A DNA stretch of 59,769 bases from Ardenticatenales bacterium (GCA_020634795.1 JACKAZ010000014.1:1-59769), one strand, 5' to 3'. Positions 40,446 through 49,480 are shown, counted from the stretch's first letter. Translations and numbers: made by a program. The notes: a model not told the origin generated them from the sequence alone.

Positions 40446-41806
40446 TACCTTCCGCGGCCCGCCTCGCCAAACCATTGCCCCCCTTCGAGGAGCAGCGCTC
40501 CCCGCCGCCAGACGGCGTGGGGCTTGCCGCGCCCGGCAACGCCCTCCCACAGATCGTAATCGACGGCCATTTCGTGGGTGGCGGCGCTGATCGCCCACGT
40601 GGCGTTGGGGTCCCAGAGCAGCACATCGCCATCCGCGCCGGGTTGCAACGCCCCTTTGCGCGGCGCAAGGCCGAGCAGTCGCGCGGGGTTGGTCGCGGTC
40701 AGCGCCACGAACCGTTCCGGCGAAAAGCGCTGCTGATTGACGCCGAAATGCCAGAGCAGGGTCAGGCGATGTTCGATCGCGGGCACCCCGTTCGGGATCA
40801 TGTCGAAGCGCTCGCGGCCCCGCGCTTTCTGATCGTGGAAGCGGAACGGGGCATGATCGGTGCTGAACGCATCCAACGTCCCATTGGCCAGCGCCTGCCA
40901 AAGCACCGCTTGGTCGGCCTCGCTGCGCAGCGGGGGCGAGCAGACAAACTTTGCTCCCTCGAATTCGGGCCGCGCCAAGTCATCCTCGGTGAAGAAGAGA
41001 TATTGGGGGCAGCTTTCGCCGTAGAGGACGGCCCCTTCCGCCTTGGCGGCGGCGATCGCCGCCAGCGCGCCGCGACAGGTGACATGCACCACGTAGAGCG
41101 CACTGCCCGCCATCCGCGCCAGCGCAATGGCCCGTTGCGTCGCCTCTGCCTCGGCCAGCGCGGGGTGGACCGTGGCGTGCCAGCGCGGTTCGACACGGCC
41201 CACCGCGATCGCTTCCCGCTCCAGCAGGTCCACGATCTCGCCCGTTTCGGCATGAACTAGCGGCAACAGCCCCAGTTCAGCGGCGCGGCGACAGAGGCGG
41301 AAGAACTGTTCGTTGTCCAGCATCATGCCCCGCGCCTTGTAGGCCAAGAAGAGCTTGATCGACGAGACGCCCCAGCGCGGCAACTCGGCCATCTCGGCCA
41401 TCACCGCTTCGGTCGGGTCCACGATGGTCAGGTGGAAGCCGTAGTCGATCACCGCCTTGCCCGCGGCCCGACGCTGCCATGCGGTCAACGTTTCGCGCAA
41501 CGATTGGCCGCGCTGCTGATTGGCAAAGTCGACATGCGTCGTGGTGCCACCGAAGGCCGCCGCGCGATGGCCGGTGTAGAAATCGTCGCTGGTGGCACAG
41601 TCGGGCGCGATCGGCATGTCGAGATGGGTATGCCCATCGACCCCGCCGGGCAGCAGCAGCAAGCCGCCCGCATCGACAACCCGTTCGCCGCCGTTGGCGG
41701 CCAGCCCCGCACCGATCTCCGCGATGCGCTCACCGACGAGCCGCAAATCCGCCCGACGCTGGCCCGCCGCTGTCACCACCGTACCGCCCCGAATCAACGT
41801 ATCCAA
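40406..41806 (-). CDS. dihydropyrimidinase/hydantoinase-like amidohydrolase
   Basis: A 466-residue cyclic amidohydrolase. Metal ligands are His59 and His61 in GGVDGHTHLD, the carboxylated Lys151 in SSIKLFLAYK, His185 (LVHAETG), His241 (VVHVTC) and the Asp of STDHAPF. The pattern fits dihydropyrimidinase/hydantoinase better than dihydroorotase, because of the DMPIAP loop and GLLPLVHAE. It opens dihydropyrimidine or hydantoin rings in nucleobase catabolism. The last 13 residues (LQRKTATQNGNG-type) are encoded by the intergenic TTGCGTT repeat, so the repeat has extended or replaced the original C-terminus. Confidence 0.9.
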   Translation of the reverse strand: MDTLIRGGTVVTAAGQRRADLRLVGERIAEIGAGLAANGGERVVDAGGLLLLPGGVDGHTHLDMPIAPDCATSDDFYTGHRAAAFGGTTTHVDFANQQRGQSLRETLTAWQRRAAGKAVIDYGFHLTIVDPTEAVMAEMAELPRWGVSSIKLFLAYKARGMMLDNEQFFRLCRRAAELGLLPLVHAETGEIVDLLEREAIAVGRVEPRWHATVHPALAEAEATQRAIALARMAGSALYVVHVTCRGALAAIAAAKAEGAVLYGESCPQYLFFTEDDLARPEFEGAKFVCSPPLRSEADQAVLWQALANGTLDAFSTDHAPFRFHDQKARGRERFDMIPNGVPAIEHRLTLLWHFGVNQQRFSPERFVALTATNPARLLGLAPRKGALQPGADGDVLLWDPNATWAISAATHEMAVDYDLWEGVAGRGKPHAVWRRGALLLEGGQWFGEAGRGRYLQRKTATQNGNG

Positions 41807-41867
41807 AAGGTCTCCACCGCCGTCCCGCCCATCGCAATGGTGAATTTGTCGCTAGGCTGATAGAATA

Positions 41868-42129
41868 GCCACACGACACAAAACGGCAACGCAGAGCAGA
41901 ACGGCAACGCAGAGCAGCTAACGCAGAGCAGGTAACGCAGAGCAGGTAACGCAGAATGGATTTTGGGGAATGGGATGAGGGGGGGAAGCAAAGTAACGTT
42001 TGCCCTTGACGTGACCTTTGCCCATGCACCATGCACCATGCACCACGCCCCTTGCACCTTGCACCTTGCTCCATGCACCAGAACAACTCCAACACTCCCT
42101 AACTCACAACTCACAACTCACAAAACTCC
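41868..42129 (+). repeat. composite modular leader of the E1 gene
   Basis: In sense order: AACGGCAACGCAGAGCAG, then CAGAGCAGGTAACG 14-mers (to about 41955), AGAATGGATTTTGGGGAATGGG, GGAAGCAAAGTAACG, GTGACCTTTGCC, CATGCAC x3 and CTTGCAC variants (42022-42078), then CTAACTCACAACTCACAACT up to the ATG. It aligns closely with the proS leader in the opposite orientation (32333-32575). No Shine-Dalgarno. Confidence 0.87.
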
Positions 42130-44181
42130 ATGATCGACTATAACTGGACGCAGGTGGCGCGGCTGCTACTGACCTCGCGCGCGCTCGACCGCATGGAAGA
42201 GGACGAACTGGTCCCTTCCGGCGAAATCACCTACCAATTCTCGGCGGGCGGCCACGAGCTGGTGCAAATCCTGCTGGCGATGGCGCTCGATCATCCGCAC
42301 GACGCGGCGACGGTCTACTACCGCTCGCGCCCCTTCATGATGGGCGTGGGGCTGACGCCCGCCGAATCGCTGGCCAGCACAATGGCCCGCGAGGGCGGGA
42401 TCTCGGCGGGGCGCGACATCGGCGTCGTCTTCAACCGCCCGTCGAGCGGCGGCGTGACGGTGCTGCCGATGAGTGGTGACGTGGGGACGCAGTACACCCC
42501 CGCCGTCGGCTGGGCACAGGCGATCCGCTACCGTGCCGACACGCTGAACCACGATGCGTGGCGCGGTGCGATCGCCGTGGCCATGGGCGGCGATGGGTCA
42601 ACGGCCACCGGCGGCTTCTGGGCCGCGCTCACCATCGCCACCACGCTGAAGCTACCGATGCTTTTCGTGGTGGAAGACAACGAATTTGCGATCTCGGTGC
42701 GTAGCCACCTGCAAACGCCCGGCCTGAACATCGCCAAGAACCTGGCTGCCTTCACCGACCTGACAGTGCTGGATGGCGATGGCACCGATCCCGCCGCTGC
42801 GGCGGCCCACATCAGCACCGCCGTGCTGGAGGTGCGCGACGGTCGTGGCCCCGTTCTGCTTCGGATGCGGGTGCCGCGTTTGCCCGGCCACTCCGTGACC
42901 GACAACCAGTTCTATAAAAGTGCCGACGAACGGGCCGAGGAGGCCAGCCGTGATCCGCTGACCCGCTTGCGAGAATGGCTGGTACCCGCCCATCTTTCAG
43001 AGGACGAGTGGGACGAGTTGGCACAAGACGCACGCCATACGGTCGAACAAGCGCGGGACGAGGTGCGCGAGCGGGCTGAGCCAGCCCTCGGCTCCGCCAG
43101 CAGCCATCTATTTTTCGAGGGCGTGGCCCCGCAACAGGGCGGTCTGTTGCCAGAGACCGCCGCCCCCATGGCGGAGACGAGCGCCACCGCCGACCCGGAC
43201 AGCGAACCGATCGCCCTAGTTCCCGCTGTGCGCCGCACCCTCGCCATCGAGCTGGCGACCAACCCACGCCTGCTGCTCTTCGGCGAAGATGTTGGCTACA
43301 AAGGGGGCGTTCATACCGTCACCGAAGGGTTGCAGGGCGAATTCGGCGAGGCACGGGTCTTCGATACTTCGCTCAACGAAGAAGGGATCATCGGGCGGGC
43401 GATGGGCATGGCGCTGGCGGGCCTCTTCCCGGTGCCGGAAATCCAGTTCCGCAAATATCTGGACCCCGCCACCGAACAGATCAACGACACCGGGACGATC
43501 CGCTGGCGCACCGCGAACCGCTTCGCCGCGCCGATGGTGGTGCGGATTCCGGTCGGTTTCGCTTCCCGCACCGGCGACCCGTGGCATTCCGTCTCGGACG
43601 AATCGGTGCTGGCGCACAAACCCGGCTGGCGGGTGGCCTTCCCCAGCAATGCCGCCGACGCGGTGGGGCTGCTGCGCACCGCGCTGCGTGGCGATGATCC
43701 GACCTTTTTCTTGGAGCATCGCAACCTGCTCTTTAGCCTGCGCGAGGCGGGCGCGCCCTACCCGGGAGACAATTACGCGCTCCCCTTCGGCCACGCACGC
43801 ATCGTGCGGCCGGGGCGTGATCTGACGGTTGTAACGTGGGGCGCGATGGTGCCACGCTGCGAGCAAGCGGCCCGCGCCTTGGGGGAGTCGGTCGAGTTGA
43901 TCGACTTGCGCACGCTGGTGCCGTGGGATCGCGACGCGGTGCTGAACTCGGTGAAGAAGACGGCGCGTTGCCTGGTGATTCACGAGGACGGACCCTTGGC
44001 CAGCTTCAGCGGCGACATCATTGCGCTGATCGCCGACGAGGGCTTTGCGTGGCTCGATGCGCCGGTGCAGCGGCTGACCGGCCCCCTTTACCCGATTCCC
44101 TACAATAAGCGGCTGATGGATGAAGTGGTCCCTACCGTCGAACGTATTCGTAACGCGATGGAATCGTTGCTAGAATTTTAG
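42130..44181 (+). CDS. 2-oxoacid dehydrogenase E1, alpha-beta fusion
   Basis: A 683-residue thiamine-diphosphate enzyme in which the usually separate alpha and beta subunits are fused. The alpha half has the ThDP motif GDGSTATGG at 154-162 ending with Asn184 in VVEDNEFAIS. A charged helical linker (about 285-365) leads to the beta half: LLLFGEDVGYKGGVHTVTEGL, SLNEEGIIGRAMGMALAG, and GHARIVRPGRDLTVVTWGAMV. It decarboxylates a 2-oxoacid, most likely branched-chain, and passes the acyl group to an E2 lipoyl protein, which is not in this window. Its need for TPP ties in loosely with the thiamine uptake operon. Confidence 0.93.
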   Translation: MIDYNWTQVARLLLTSRALDRMEEDELVPSGEITYQFSAGGHELVQILLAMALDHPHDAATVYYRSRPFMMGVGLTPAESLASTMAREGGISAGRDIGVVFNRPSSGGVTVLPMSGDVGTQYTPAVGWAQAIRYRADTLNHDAWRGAIAVAMGGDGSTATGGFWAALTIATTLKLPMLFVVEDNEFAISVRSHLQTPGLNIAKNLAAFTDLTVLDGDGTDPAAAAAHISTAVLEVRDGRGPVLLRMRVPRLPGHSVTDNQFYKSADERAEEASRDPLTRLREWLVPAHLSEDEWDELAQDARHTVEQARDEVRERAEPALGSASSHLFFEGVAPQQGGLLPETAAPMAETSATADPDSEPIALVPAVRRTLAIELATNPRLLLFGEDVGYKGGVHTVTEGLQGEFGEARVFDTSLNEEGIIGRAMGMALAGLFPVPEIQFRKYLDPATEQINDTGTIRWRTANRFAAPMVVRIPVGFASRTGDPWHSVSDESVLAHKPGWRVAFPSNAADAVGLLRTALRGDDPTFFLEHRNLLFSLREAGAPYPGDNYALPFGHARIVRPGRDLTVVTWGAMVPRCEQAARALGESVELIDLRTLVPWDRDAVLNSVKKTARCLVIHEDGPLASFSGDIIALIADEGFAWLDAPVQRLTGPLYPIPYNKRLMDEVVPTVERIRNAMESLLEF

Positions 44182-44369
44182 ACAGGAAAAACGCGCCTGG
44201 CTGTCGAAGCGTTACGATAACATGGTCAGATATCGGGAGCGGCTCGCAAAAAAAGTCCAGCGTGCCCTTAAGGCGAAGCATAGAAGCAACCGCTTAACGC
44301 CGATCATACAGAACAGCAGCTTCACCACACGCTCGACGAATGTTCCCCTCGTATGCGGAGGAATTTGCG

Positions 44370-44634
44370 ATGCCAACTCTCTCTGAACAACAGTTTGCGA
44401 AGCGGTAGAGGGGTGGGGCCGAGCCAACTACAGCAAGTCATAGACTATGCGCGCTACTTGCGCAGTCGCCCCAGTGCTGACACGACAACAGTTGGCTCCC
44501 CCATGGCGCTTCTAGAAGCGCTGGATGACAGTGGGCCGCTTGTTTTTGCAGAGGGCGAGCTGGAGTCGCTTTTGGGCGATATTCAAGAGATGCGCGAGTT
44601 AGATATGAAAGATCATGCCAGATTATTTGCCTGA
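44370..44634 (+). pseudogene. frameshifted vapB-type antitoxin
   Basis: GGAGG precedes the ATG at 44370, whose frame (MPTLSEQQFAKR) stops after 12 codons. An adjoining frame continues with SQLQQVIDYARYLRSRP, then SPMALLEALDDSGPLVF and ending KDHARLFA, which looks like a DUF2281-type antitoxin body. A small indel in the G-rich run near 44403-44415 would join the two. The end overlaps the start of the vapC remnant, as in intact modules. Confidence 0.6.
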
Positions 44635-45032
44635 CACGAACCGTGTCAGTTGGCCGATGGCGAACCGCGAACCCCCTGCAAGTCAGCTATGACGTACACA
44701 AGAGGCAGAGAGCCGATTAGGGGTTTCGCCTACTTGTACTGGGCGAATTGTACTTTACCGTATACGCCAGTCAGCATCGCCAAGTGAACAGGGATCACCT
44801 GCACAGTTTGATGCGTCATCTATTGTTATCACCCTTTGACAGATGGCTGCCGATGAATTCGGCCGCATTCAAGCAGAACAAAAAGCAAAAGGCTTGCCCA
44901 TTCCACCATGGGAGGCACAAATAGCAGCCGTAGCTCGCGCGCGGGTTGGTCATTCTGACAGACGACAAGCATTTCGGCTATGTTGACGGGCTTCAGGTCG
45001 AAAATTGGCATCGCCTTGACGAAAGTCAATGA
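44615..45032 (+). pseudogene. decayed vapC-type PIN toxin
   Basis: Pieces of a VapC protein appear in order but in different frames: MPDYLPDTNRV (from 44615, the DTN of the PIN start), GELYFTVYASQHRQVNRDHL (near 44750), ADEFGRIQAEQKAKGLPIP then AQIAAVARA (near 44850-44935), and LVILTDDKHFGYVDGLQVEN then W (to the stop at 45030-45032). At least two frameshifts and a degenerate region after the N-terminus make it non-functional. It shows that toxin-antitoxin modules turn over in this genome. Confidence 0.72.
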
Positions 45033-45055
45033 CAAATAAGTGGAGTACATAAACC

Positions 45056-45307
45056 ATGCAAAATCGTAGCGAAACGGTCGCCCAACTGATGCGCATCATT
45101 GAGGGGTTGATGAACCAGGGTTGGGATGAAGTGCCGTTGTCTTCGTTGGAGGATCGGTTGGCACAAGAGGAGATCGAGGTCCCTAACCTAAAGGGGCTGT
45201 TGCAAGAACTGGTCGGCGAGGGCGCCCTCGTCATCAAACATCGGTTGCGCGGCGAGATGTCGCTGTGGCCGACCTCGATGGGTGAAGGGTTGCGCGGCAA
45301 TCGTTAG
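45056..45307 (+). CDS. small winged-helix-like protein
   Basis: An 83-residue protein. VAQLMRIIEGLMNQGWDEVPLSSLEDRLAQ, then VPNLKGLLQELVGEGALVIKHRL reads like a compact winged helix-turn-helix: three helices followed by a two-strand wing. No ligand or metal motif is present. It lies just downstream of the decayed vapBC remnant and 67 bp before the DIP1984 gene, on the same strand, so it may be co-transcribed with the latter. A weak AGTGGAG lies upstream. Real coding is likely; family assignment is inference. Confidence 0.62.
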   Translation: MQNRSETVAQLMRIIEGLMNQGWDEVPLSSLEDRLAQEEIEVPNLKGLLQELVGEGALVIKHRLRGEMSLWPTSMGEGLRGNR

Positions 45308-45374
45308 CGCGTGAAACGGGCCGAAAGAGAGCGCGCCTTTCGTGTAAACGTGCGAGGGGGAAAGGAGGAGAGCC

Positions 45375-45833
45375 ATGAAATTGGCCGAAGCATTGGTGCA
45401 GCGGGCAACGCTGCAGAAGCGGCTCCATGAGTTACGGGAGCGGATCGGAAAAAGCGCCTTGGTGCAGGAGGGCAACGAGCCGGTCGAGGATGCGAACGCA
45501 TTGCTCCGTCAAGCGGAGCGCCTGATCGACCAGATGACCACGCTGGTGAAGCAGATCAACGACACCAACAGCGTTTCGCGGCTGGCGGATGGCCGCACAC
45601 TGACCCACGCGCTGGCGGAACGGGACGCGCTGGCCACCCGCGCGCGCCTTTACCGCAGCGCGGCCGAAGCGGGAACGCCCCAGATGAACCGCTATTCAAA
45701 CACGGAGATCCGCAGCATCAGCACGGTGGATGTGGCCGCGCTGCGCCAGCGTGCCGATGAAACCGCGGTCGCGTACCGTGAGCTGGACACCTTGATCCAA
45801 GCGGCCAACTGGACGGTCGATCTGATCGAATGA
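45375..45833 (+). CDS. DIP1984-family protein
   Basis: A 152-residue, mostly helical cytosolic protein. MKLAEALVQRATLQKRLHEL, then QEGNEPVEDANALLRQAERL, LVKQINDTNSVSRL, TLTHALAERDAL, STVDVAALRQRAD and YRELDTLIQAANWTVDL match the DIP1984 family (sometimes labelled septicolysin-like) along the whole length. The conserved IN-x-TN and IQ-x-xNW elements are intact. Function is not established; the toxin-derived name should not be taken literally. A strong AAAGGAGGAG site lies upstream of the ATG. Confidence 0.9.
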   Translation: MKLAEALVQRATLQKRLHELRERIGKSALVQEGNEPVEDANALLRQAERLIDQMTTLVKQINDTNSVSRLADGRTLTHALAERDALATRARLYRSAAEAGTPQMNRYSNTEIRSISTVDVAALRQRADETAVAYRELDTLIQAANWTVDLIE

Positions 45834-46285
45834 GCGCTGAGGGGAAAAGGTGCGAAAGGCGGATGATAAATTGCACCGTTCCCTTGCGCGATTCACTTCT
45901 CGTTGGTAGCGGCGAGCGATGGGGCGAGCCTCAAACCGGCTCCGGATGGGCACTCATAACGCTGTGATGGGCCACGGCAACCCCTCATCGGGCACGCCCC
46001 GCATTGTTACAAGCGTACCGTGCACCGAGCACTGTCACAACCGCGAGGCTGACCATCAACCGCCGTGAGGGTGGGTAAGGGGAGGTGCGGGGGAGGCTTT
46101 GTCTCCTCCGCACCGCAACGAGAAGCGTTTAAGCGTTCAACCGTTCAATCGGAGAATCGCGGCGCCGAGAGATCAGACTCAGTCCACGGCCCTTCCATTC
46201 TCCATTCTCCATTCTCTACCCGCAACGCCTCGGCACGAGCGAACAGTAGTACGCCCTGCAACGCTTCCTGACACACTCCTCCCCC
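45834..46285. repeat. 452-bp intergenic stretch with CATTCTC heptads
   Basis: The part before 46080 shows no repeats or gene. AACGAGAAGCGTTTAAGCGT (about 46121-46140) is the reverse complement of the AACGCTTCTCG word seen at the IS110 target, and CCATTCTCCATTCTCCATTC (about 46195-46215) is a heptad array. The gap lies between convergent genes, so these copies are not in a gene leader. Confidence 0.5.
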
Positions 46286-47128
46286 TCACTCCTCCCGCGA
46301 CATGAACTCCCACAACATCGCGCCGAACTGATCCTGCTCGGCGACCTCCCGCTGACGGTGGGTGTGGATCGCTTCGTAATCGAGCAGGAGCGCTCGCAGC
46401 AGATGGGTGAAGGCACGGGGCGTGAGCCGTGCGATGTACTCATCGTTGCTGGGGCCGCTGTCCAACCACTGGGCCAGCAACGAGAGCCGCTGCCGAATCA
46501 GCGCCATTTCGCTGCTGCCGGTCCGTTTGGCGTGGGGGACCGTGGCGACTGGCATGAAGCAGAGATCGCGGTCGTTGCGGAGGTTCCACGCGAACAGCCC
46601 GAAGTGGAATTCATCGTGGGAAGGGCCGCGAATGAGCCGGGGCTGCCATTGCCGATATTCGGCGAGGAACAACGTGGCCCCTGCGGGCCAATGTTGGTCA
46701 ATGTTGATGCGGTGCATCGCCCGTGTGGTGCGCGGCAGGGCCACGTACCGATGCAAGGCGACCAGCGCAGGGAAGCTCTGATGGCGGCGGAAATCCAACG
46801 TGACGGGGCTGGCGATCCCTTCCGCTGGCTCCAGCACCCCCAACGCCTGCAACGAGGCGCCGATATTATGCGTCACCACGTTTAGCACCGCACGGTAATT
46901 GAGGTCGGGTTGGTCGAGCAGGTCGATCTCGATGCCGACCAGCGCCTCTCGAAAACGGCGCGTCCGCAACTGCTTGGCCTCGGCATCCTGCGGCGTCAGC
47001 ATCACCGCGAACGATTCCTCTTTATCCGGCGGCCCCTCGCCGCGCTGCGCCAACTCCTGCTGAACCACCTCTTTCAGCCAGCCTTGGAGCAAGTTTGCGA
47101 TGTCGCGGATTGTGCTTGGTTCAGACAT
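46286..47128 (-). CDS. hypothetical protein, unknown function
   Basis: A 280-residue soluble protein with no signal peptide or membrane segment. The N-terminus (STIRDIANLLQGWLKEVVQQEL) and C-terminus (RAFTHLLRALLLDYEAIHTHRQREVAEQDQFGAMLWEF) are helical; the middle has FRRHQSFPALVALHRYVALP, PAGATLFLAEYRQWQPRLIRG and PVATVPHAKRTGSSEM. No catalytic motif emerges and I recognise no family. It carries one of the composite repeat leaders, nearly the same as that of selA, and has no Shine-Dalgarno. A stand-alone gene, with the ABC exporter gene upstream on the same strand, beyond the leader. Confidence 0.75.
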   Translation of the reverse strand: MSEPSTIRDIANLLQGWLKEVVQQELAQRGEGPPDKEESFAVMLTPQDAEAKQLRTRRFREALVGIEIDLLDQPDLNYRAVLNVVTHNIGASLQALGVLEPAEGIASPVTLDFRRHQSFPALVALHRYVALPRTTRAMHRINIDQHWPAGATLFLAEYRQWQPRLIRGPSHDEFHFGLFAWNLRNDRDLCFMPVATVPHAKRTGSSEMALIRQRLSLLAQWLDSGPSNDEYIARLTPRAFTHLLRALLLDYEAIHTHRQREVAEQDQFGAMLWEFMSREE

Positions 47129-47465
47129 GATACGTTGGGAGTTTGGTGAGTTAGAAGTTTGGGGAGTTGAGAGTTAGCGGGTTTTGGCGTGCTGGCGTTA
47201 TGTGTGCATGGTGCATGGTGCATGGTGCATGGTGCATGGACAACGGGCAGCGCCTTACCACGCTTCCCTATATCACCCCGTTCGCCATTCTGCGCTCGGC
47301 GCCTGCCCTGAGCAAAGCCGTTCGCACAGCGGCCCGAAGGACTAGGGTTCTGCGTTAACTGCTCTGCGTTGCCGTTCTGCTCTGCGTTAACTGCTCTGCG
47401 TTGCCGTTCTGTTCTGCGTTAACTGCTCTGCGTTGCCGTTCTGCTCTGCGTTAACTGCTCTCTAC
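47129..47465 (-). repeat. composite modular leader of the 46286-47128 gene
   Basis: In sense order: 32-bp units containing GAACGGCAACGCAGAGCAGT and TAACGCA (three and a half copies, 47351-47461), CCTAGTCCTTCGGGCCGCTG, GGGCAGGCGCCGAGCGCAGA, ATGGCGAACGGGG, CATGCAC x5 (47204-47239), then CTAACTCTCAACTCCCC and CTAACTCACCAAACTCCC to the ATG. It matches the selA leader over roughly 250 bp, far more closely than the other leaders. Confidence 0.88.
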
Positions 47466-47488
47466 GAGGCCACGCGCTGCGGGTTGCG

Positions 47489-49240
47489 CTAGGCGGGGAG
47501 AGGGAGCGGCAGGCTGTCGTCGATCAATTGGGAGCCGAGGATTTCGGCGTAGAGCGGACTGCTTTCCATCAGTTCGTCGTGCGTGCCGCGTGCAACGATC
47601 GCCCCGTTGTCCAAGACGAGGATCAGATCGGCGTGGCGCACGGTGGAGATCCGTTGCGCGATCACGAAGGCGGTGCGCCCCGCCAGCAGATGGTCCAGCG
47701 CCTGCTGAATCTGGTACTCGGTTTCGGCATCGACCGCGCTGGTCGAATCGTCGAAGATCAGGATGTGCGGATCGACCAACAGCGCCCGTGCAATGGCGAT
47801 CCGTTGGCGCTGGCCGCCGGAAAGTCCCACGCCCCGTTCGCCGACCCGCGTGGCATAGCCGTCGGGCTGCGCCATGATGAAGTCGTGGGCTTGGGCGGCG
47901 CGGGCCACCGCTTCGATCCGTGCGTCACTCGCCTCGGGCACACCAAAGGCAATGTTGTCGCGGATCGTGCCGCTGACCAGCGTCGCTTCCTGCAAGACGA
48001 TGCCGATCTGCCGCCGCAGACTCGCCACCGTCGCGTCGCGCACGTCCACCCCATCGATCCGCACTGCACCGCCCGTGACATCGTAGAAGCGGGGGATGAG
48101 GTTGATGATGGTGCTCTTGCCGCTCCCCGTCGCCCCCAACACGGCCACCATCTGGCCGGGCGCGGCCTCGAACGAGATGCCTCGTAACACGTCCTCCGTC
48201 CCGCCCCGATAGCGAAAATGGACGTCGTCAAAAGCCACGTGCCCCTCGATGGTCGGCAACGGCGTCGCGTTGGGGCGATCATGGACCTCGCTTTCAGCAT
48301 CCAACAGCTCGAACAGGCGGTCCGCCGAGGCGCTGGCCCGCGACAGAATCTGCGAGATGAAGCCGAGCTGAAAGACGGGCATCAGCAGGAAGGCGAGATA
48401 GGTGTTGAAAGCGATCAGCGTGCCGAGTGTCAGTTGGCCGGAAATGACGCGGTTACCGCCATACCAGATCACGATCAGCGTGCCGAGGTTGGCGAGGAAG
48501 AAAACCAGCGGGAAGCCCGCCGAAAAGAGGCGCACGACGACCAGATATTCGTCGTAGATCCGTTCATTGGCGGCGCGGTAACGCTGTTGCTCGTGAGGTT
48601 CGGCGGCAAAGGCCTTGACGACCCGCACCCCCGCGATGTTTTCTTGCAGGACGGTGTTGAGGGCACCGATCCGCTGTTGCACCGCGCGGAACCGAGGCAG
48701 CAAGCGGCCGAACAGCAGCCCGAAGACCACCCCAATCAGCGGAATCGTCACCAGCGAGGCCAGCGCCAAGCGCCAATCGGTGACGAAGAGGATCACGGCA
48801 CTGCCGATCAGCGTGATGACCGCCGAGAGGAACTGGAGCAGACCCTGACCGTAAAAGAGGCGGACCGCCTCCACATCCGAGGTCAACCGCGTCAGCAGTT
48901 GGCCCGTTTGATGCTGATCGTGGTAGGAGAAGCTGATCGTCGCCAACCGATGATAGACAGCGTTGCGCAGCTCGTAGGCGACATTTTGAGAGCTTTTTTC
49001 CGACCAGAACCCTTGCAAGAAGTTGAAGAGGCCCCGCGCCACGGCCACCAGCAGCAGGCCAAGCGTGGCCATCCAGATGCCGCGCCAACTGTTGACGCTG
49101 ATTCCATTGTCGATCAACTGGCGGATCAACTGGGGCGAATAGAGATTGGCCGCGGTGACGGCAAGGAGCGAAAGCAACGCCCCCACCGCGATCGGCAGCG
49201 AATCACGAAGATAGATCAAGGATCGGCGAAGGGCGTTCAT
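47489..49240 (-). CDS. ABC exporter, fused membrane and ATPase domains
   Basis: About 583 residues from the ATG at 49240, giving the usual length of a half-size exporter; the longer in-frame start runs through repeat DNA. Six membrane helices occupy roughly 20-310. The nucleotide-binding domain has Walker A GATGSGKST, Q-loop IVLQEATL, signature LSGGQRQRIAIARAL, Walker B HILIFDDSTSAVD and switch His in VIAQRIS, where the usual H is replaced by Q (IAQR rather than IAHR). Works as a homodimer or with a second half transporter, pumping lipids, peptides or drugs; the substrate is not predictable. No partner gene is adjacent. Confidence 0.93.
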   Translation of the reverse strand: MNALRRSLIYLRDSLPIAVGALLSLLAVTAANLYSPQLIRQLIDNGISVNSWRGIWMATLGLLLVAVARGLFNFLQGFWSEKSSQNVAYELRNAVYHRLATISFSYHDQHQTGQLLTRLTSDVEAVRLFYGQGLLQFLSAVITLIGSAVILFVTDWRLALASLVTIPLIGVVFGLLFGRLLPRFRAVQQRIGALNTVLQENIAGVRVVKAFAAEPHEQQRYRAANERIYDEYLVVVRLFSAGFPLVFFLANLGTLIVIWYGGNRVISGQLTLGTLIAFNTYLAFLLMPVFQLGFISQILSRASASADRLFELLDAESEVHDRPNATPLPTIEGHVAFDDVHFRYRGGTEDVLRGISFEAAPGQMVAVLGATGSGKSTIINLIPRFYDVTGGAVRIDGVDVRDATVASLRRQIGIVLQEATLVSGTIRDNIAFGVPEASDARIEAVARAAQAHDFIMAQPDGYATRVGERGVGLSGGQRQRIAIARALLVDPHILIFDDSTSAVDAETEYQIQQALDHLLAGRTAFVIAQRISTVRHADLILVLDNGAIVARGTHDELMESSPLYAEILGSQLIDDSLPLPLPA

Positions 49241-49367
49241 GGCAGCTTCATGGCGTGGGTGACAGGGGTCTAACCGCGTAGTGCGCGGCAGAGTATAGCA
49301 CGGTTCGGGGGAGGGGGTGAGTCGGGTGAGGCTGAAGTCCTGTCGAAGCCCCATGCGATGTGGGAAG

Positions 49368-49480
49368 TGGAGAATGGAGAGTCATCGGTCCTCGTTTCAC
49401 CGCTCCACCGTTGTGATGGGGTCAAGTGATGGCTTTCCTGTCGAAAATCCAAGAGATTGCCCCGCCTTGTTTTGCAATGG
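49368..49480 (+). repeat. dispersed leader repeat, dnaA copy
   Basis: GAGAATGGAGAGTC, TTTCACCGCTCCACC, GATGGGGT and CTGTCGAAAATC correspond in order to the block before ffh (36640-36770). Both lie in sense orientation upstream of an essential housekeeping gene; a C-rich G-poor segment (CAGCACCCCCAGCGCCCACA) follows. Confidence 0.7.

Noticed and set aside
44353..44634. Intact 93-residue protein
   Set aside because: The ribosome site serves a different ATG (44370) in another frame, and the antitoxin-like part begins only after a frame change, so it is treated as a broken gene.
47351..47461. 32-bp tandem repeat as a possible CRISPR array
   Set aside because: Units are directly adjacent with no unique spacers, the unit itself is built of shorter TGCGTT words, and no cas gene is present.
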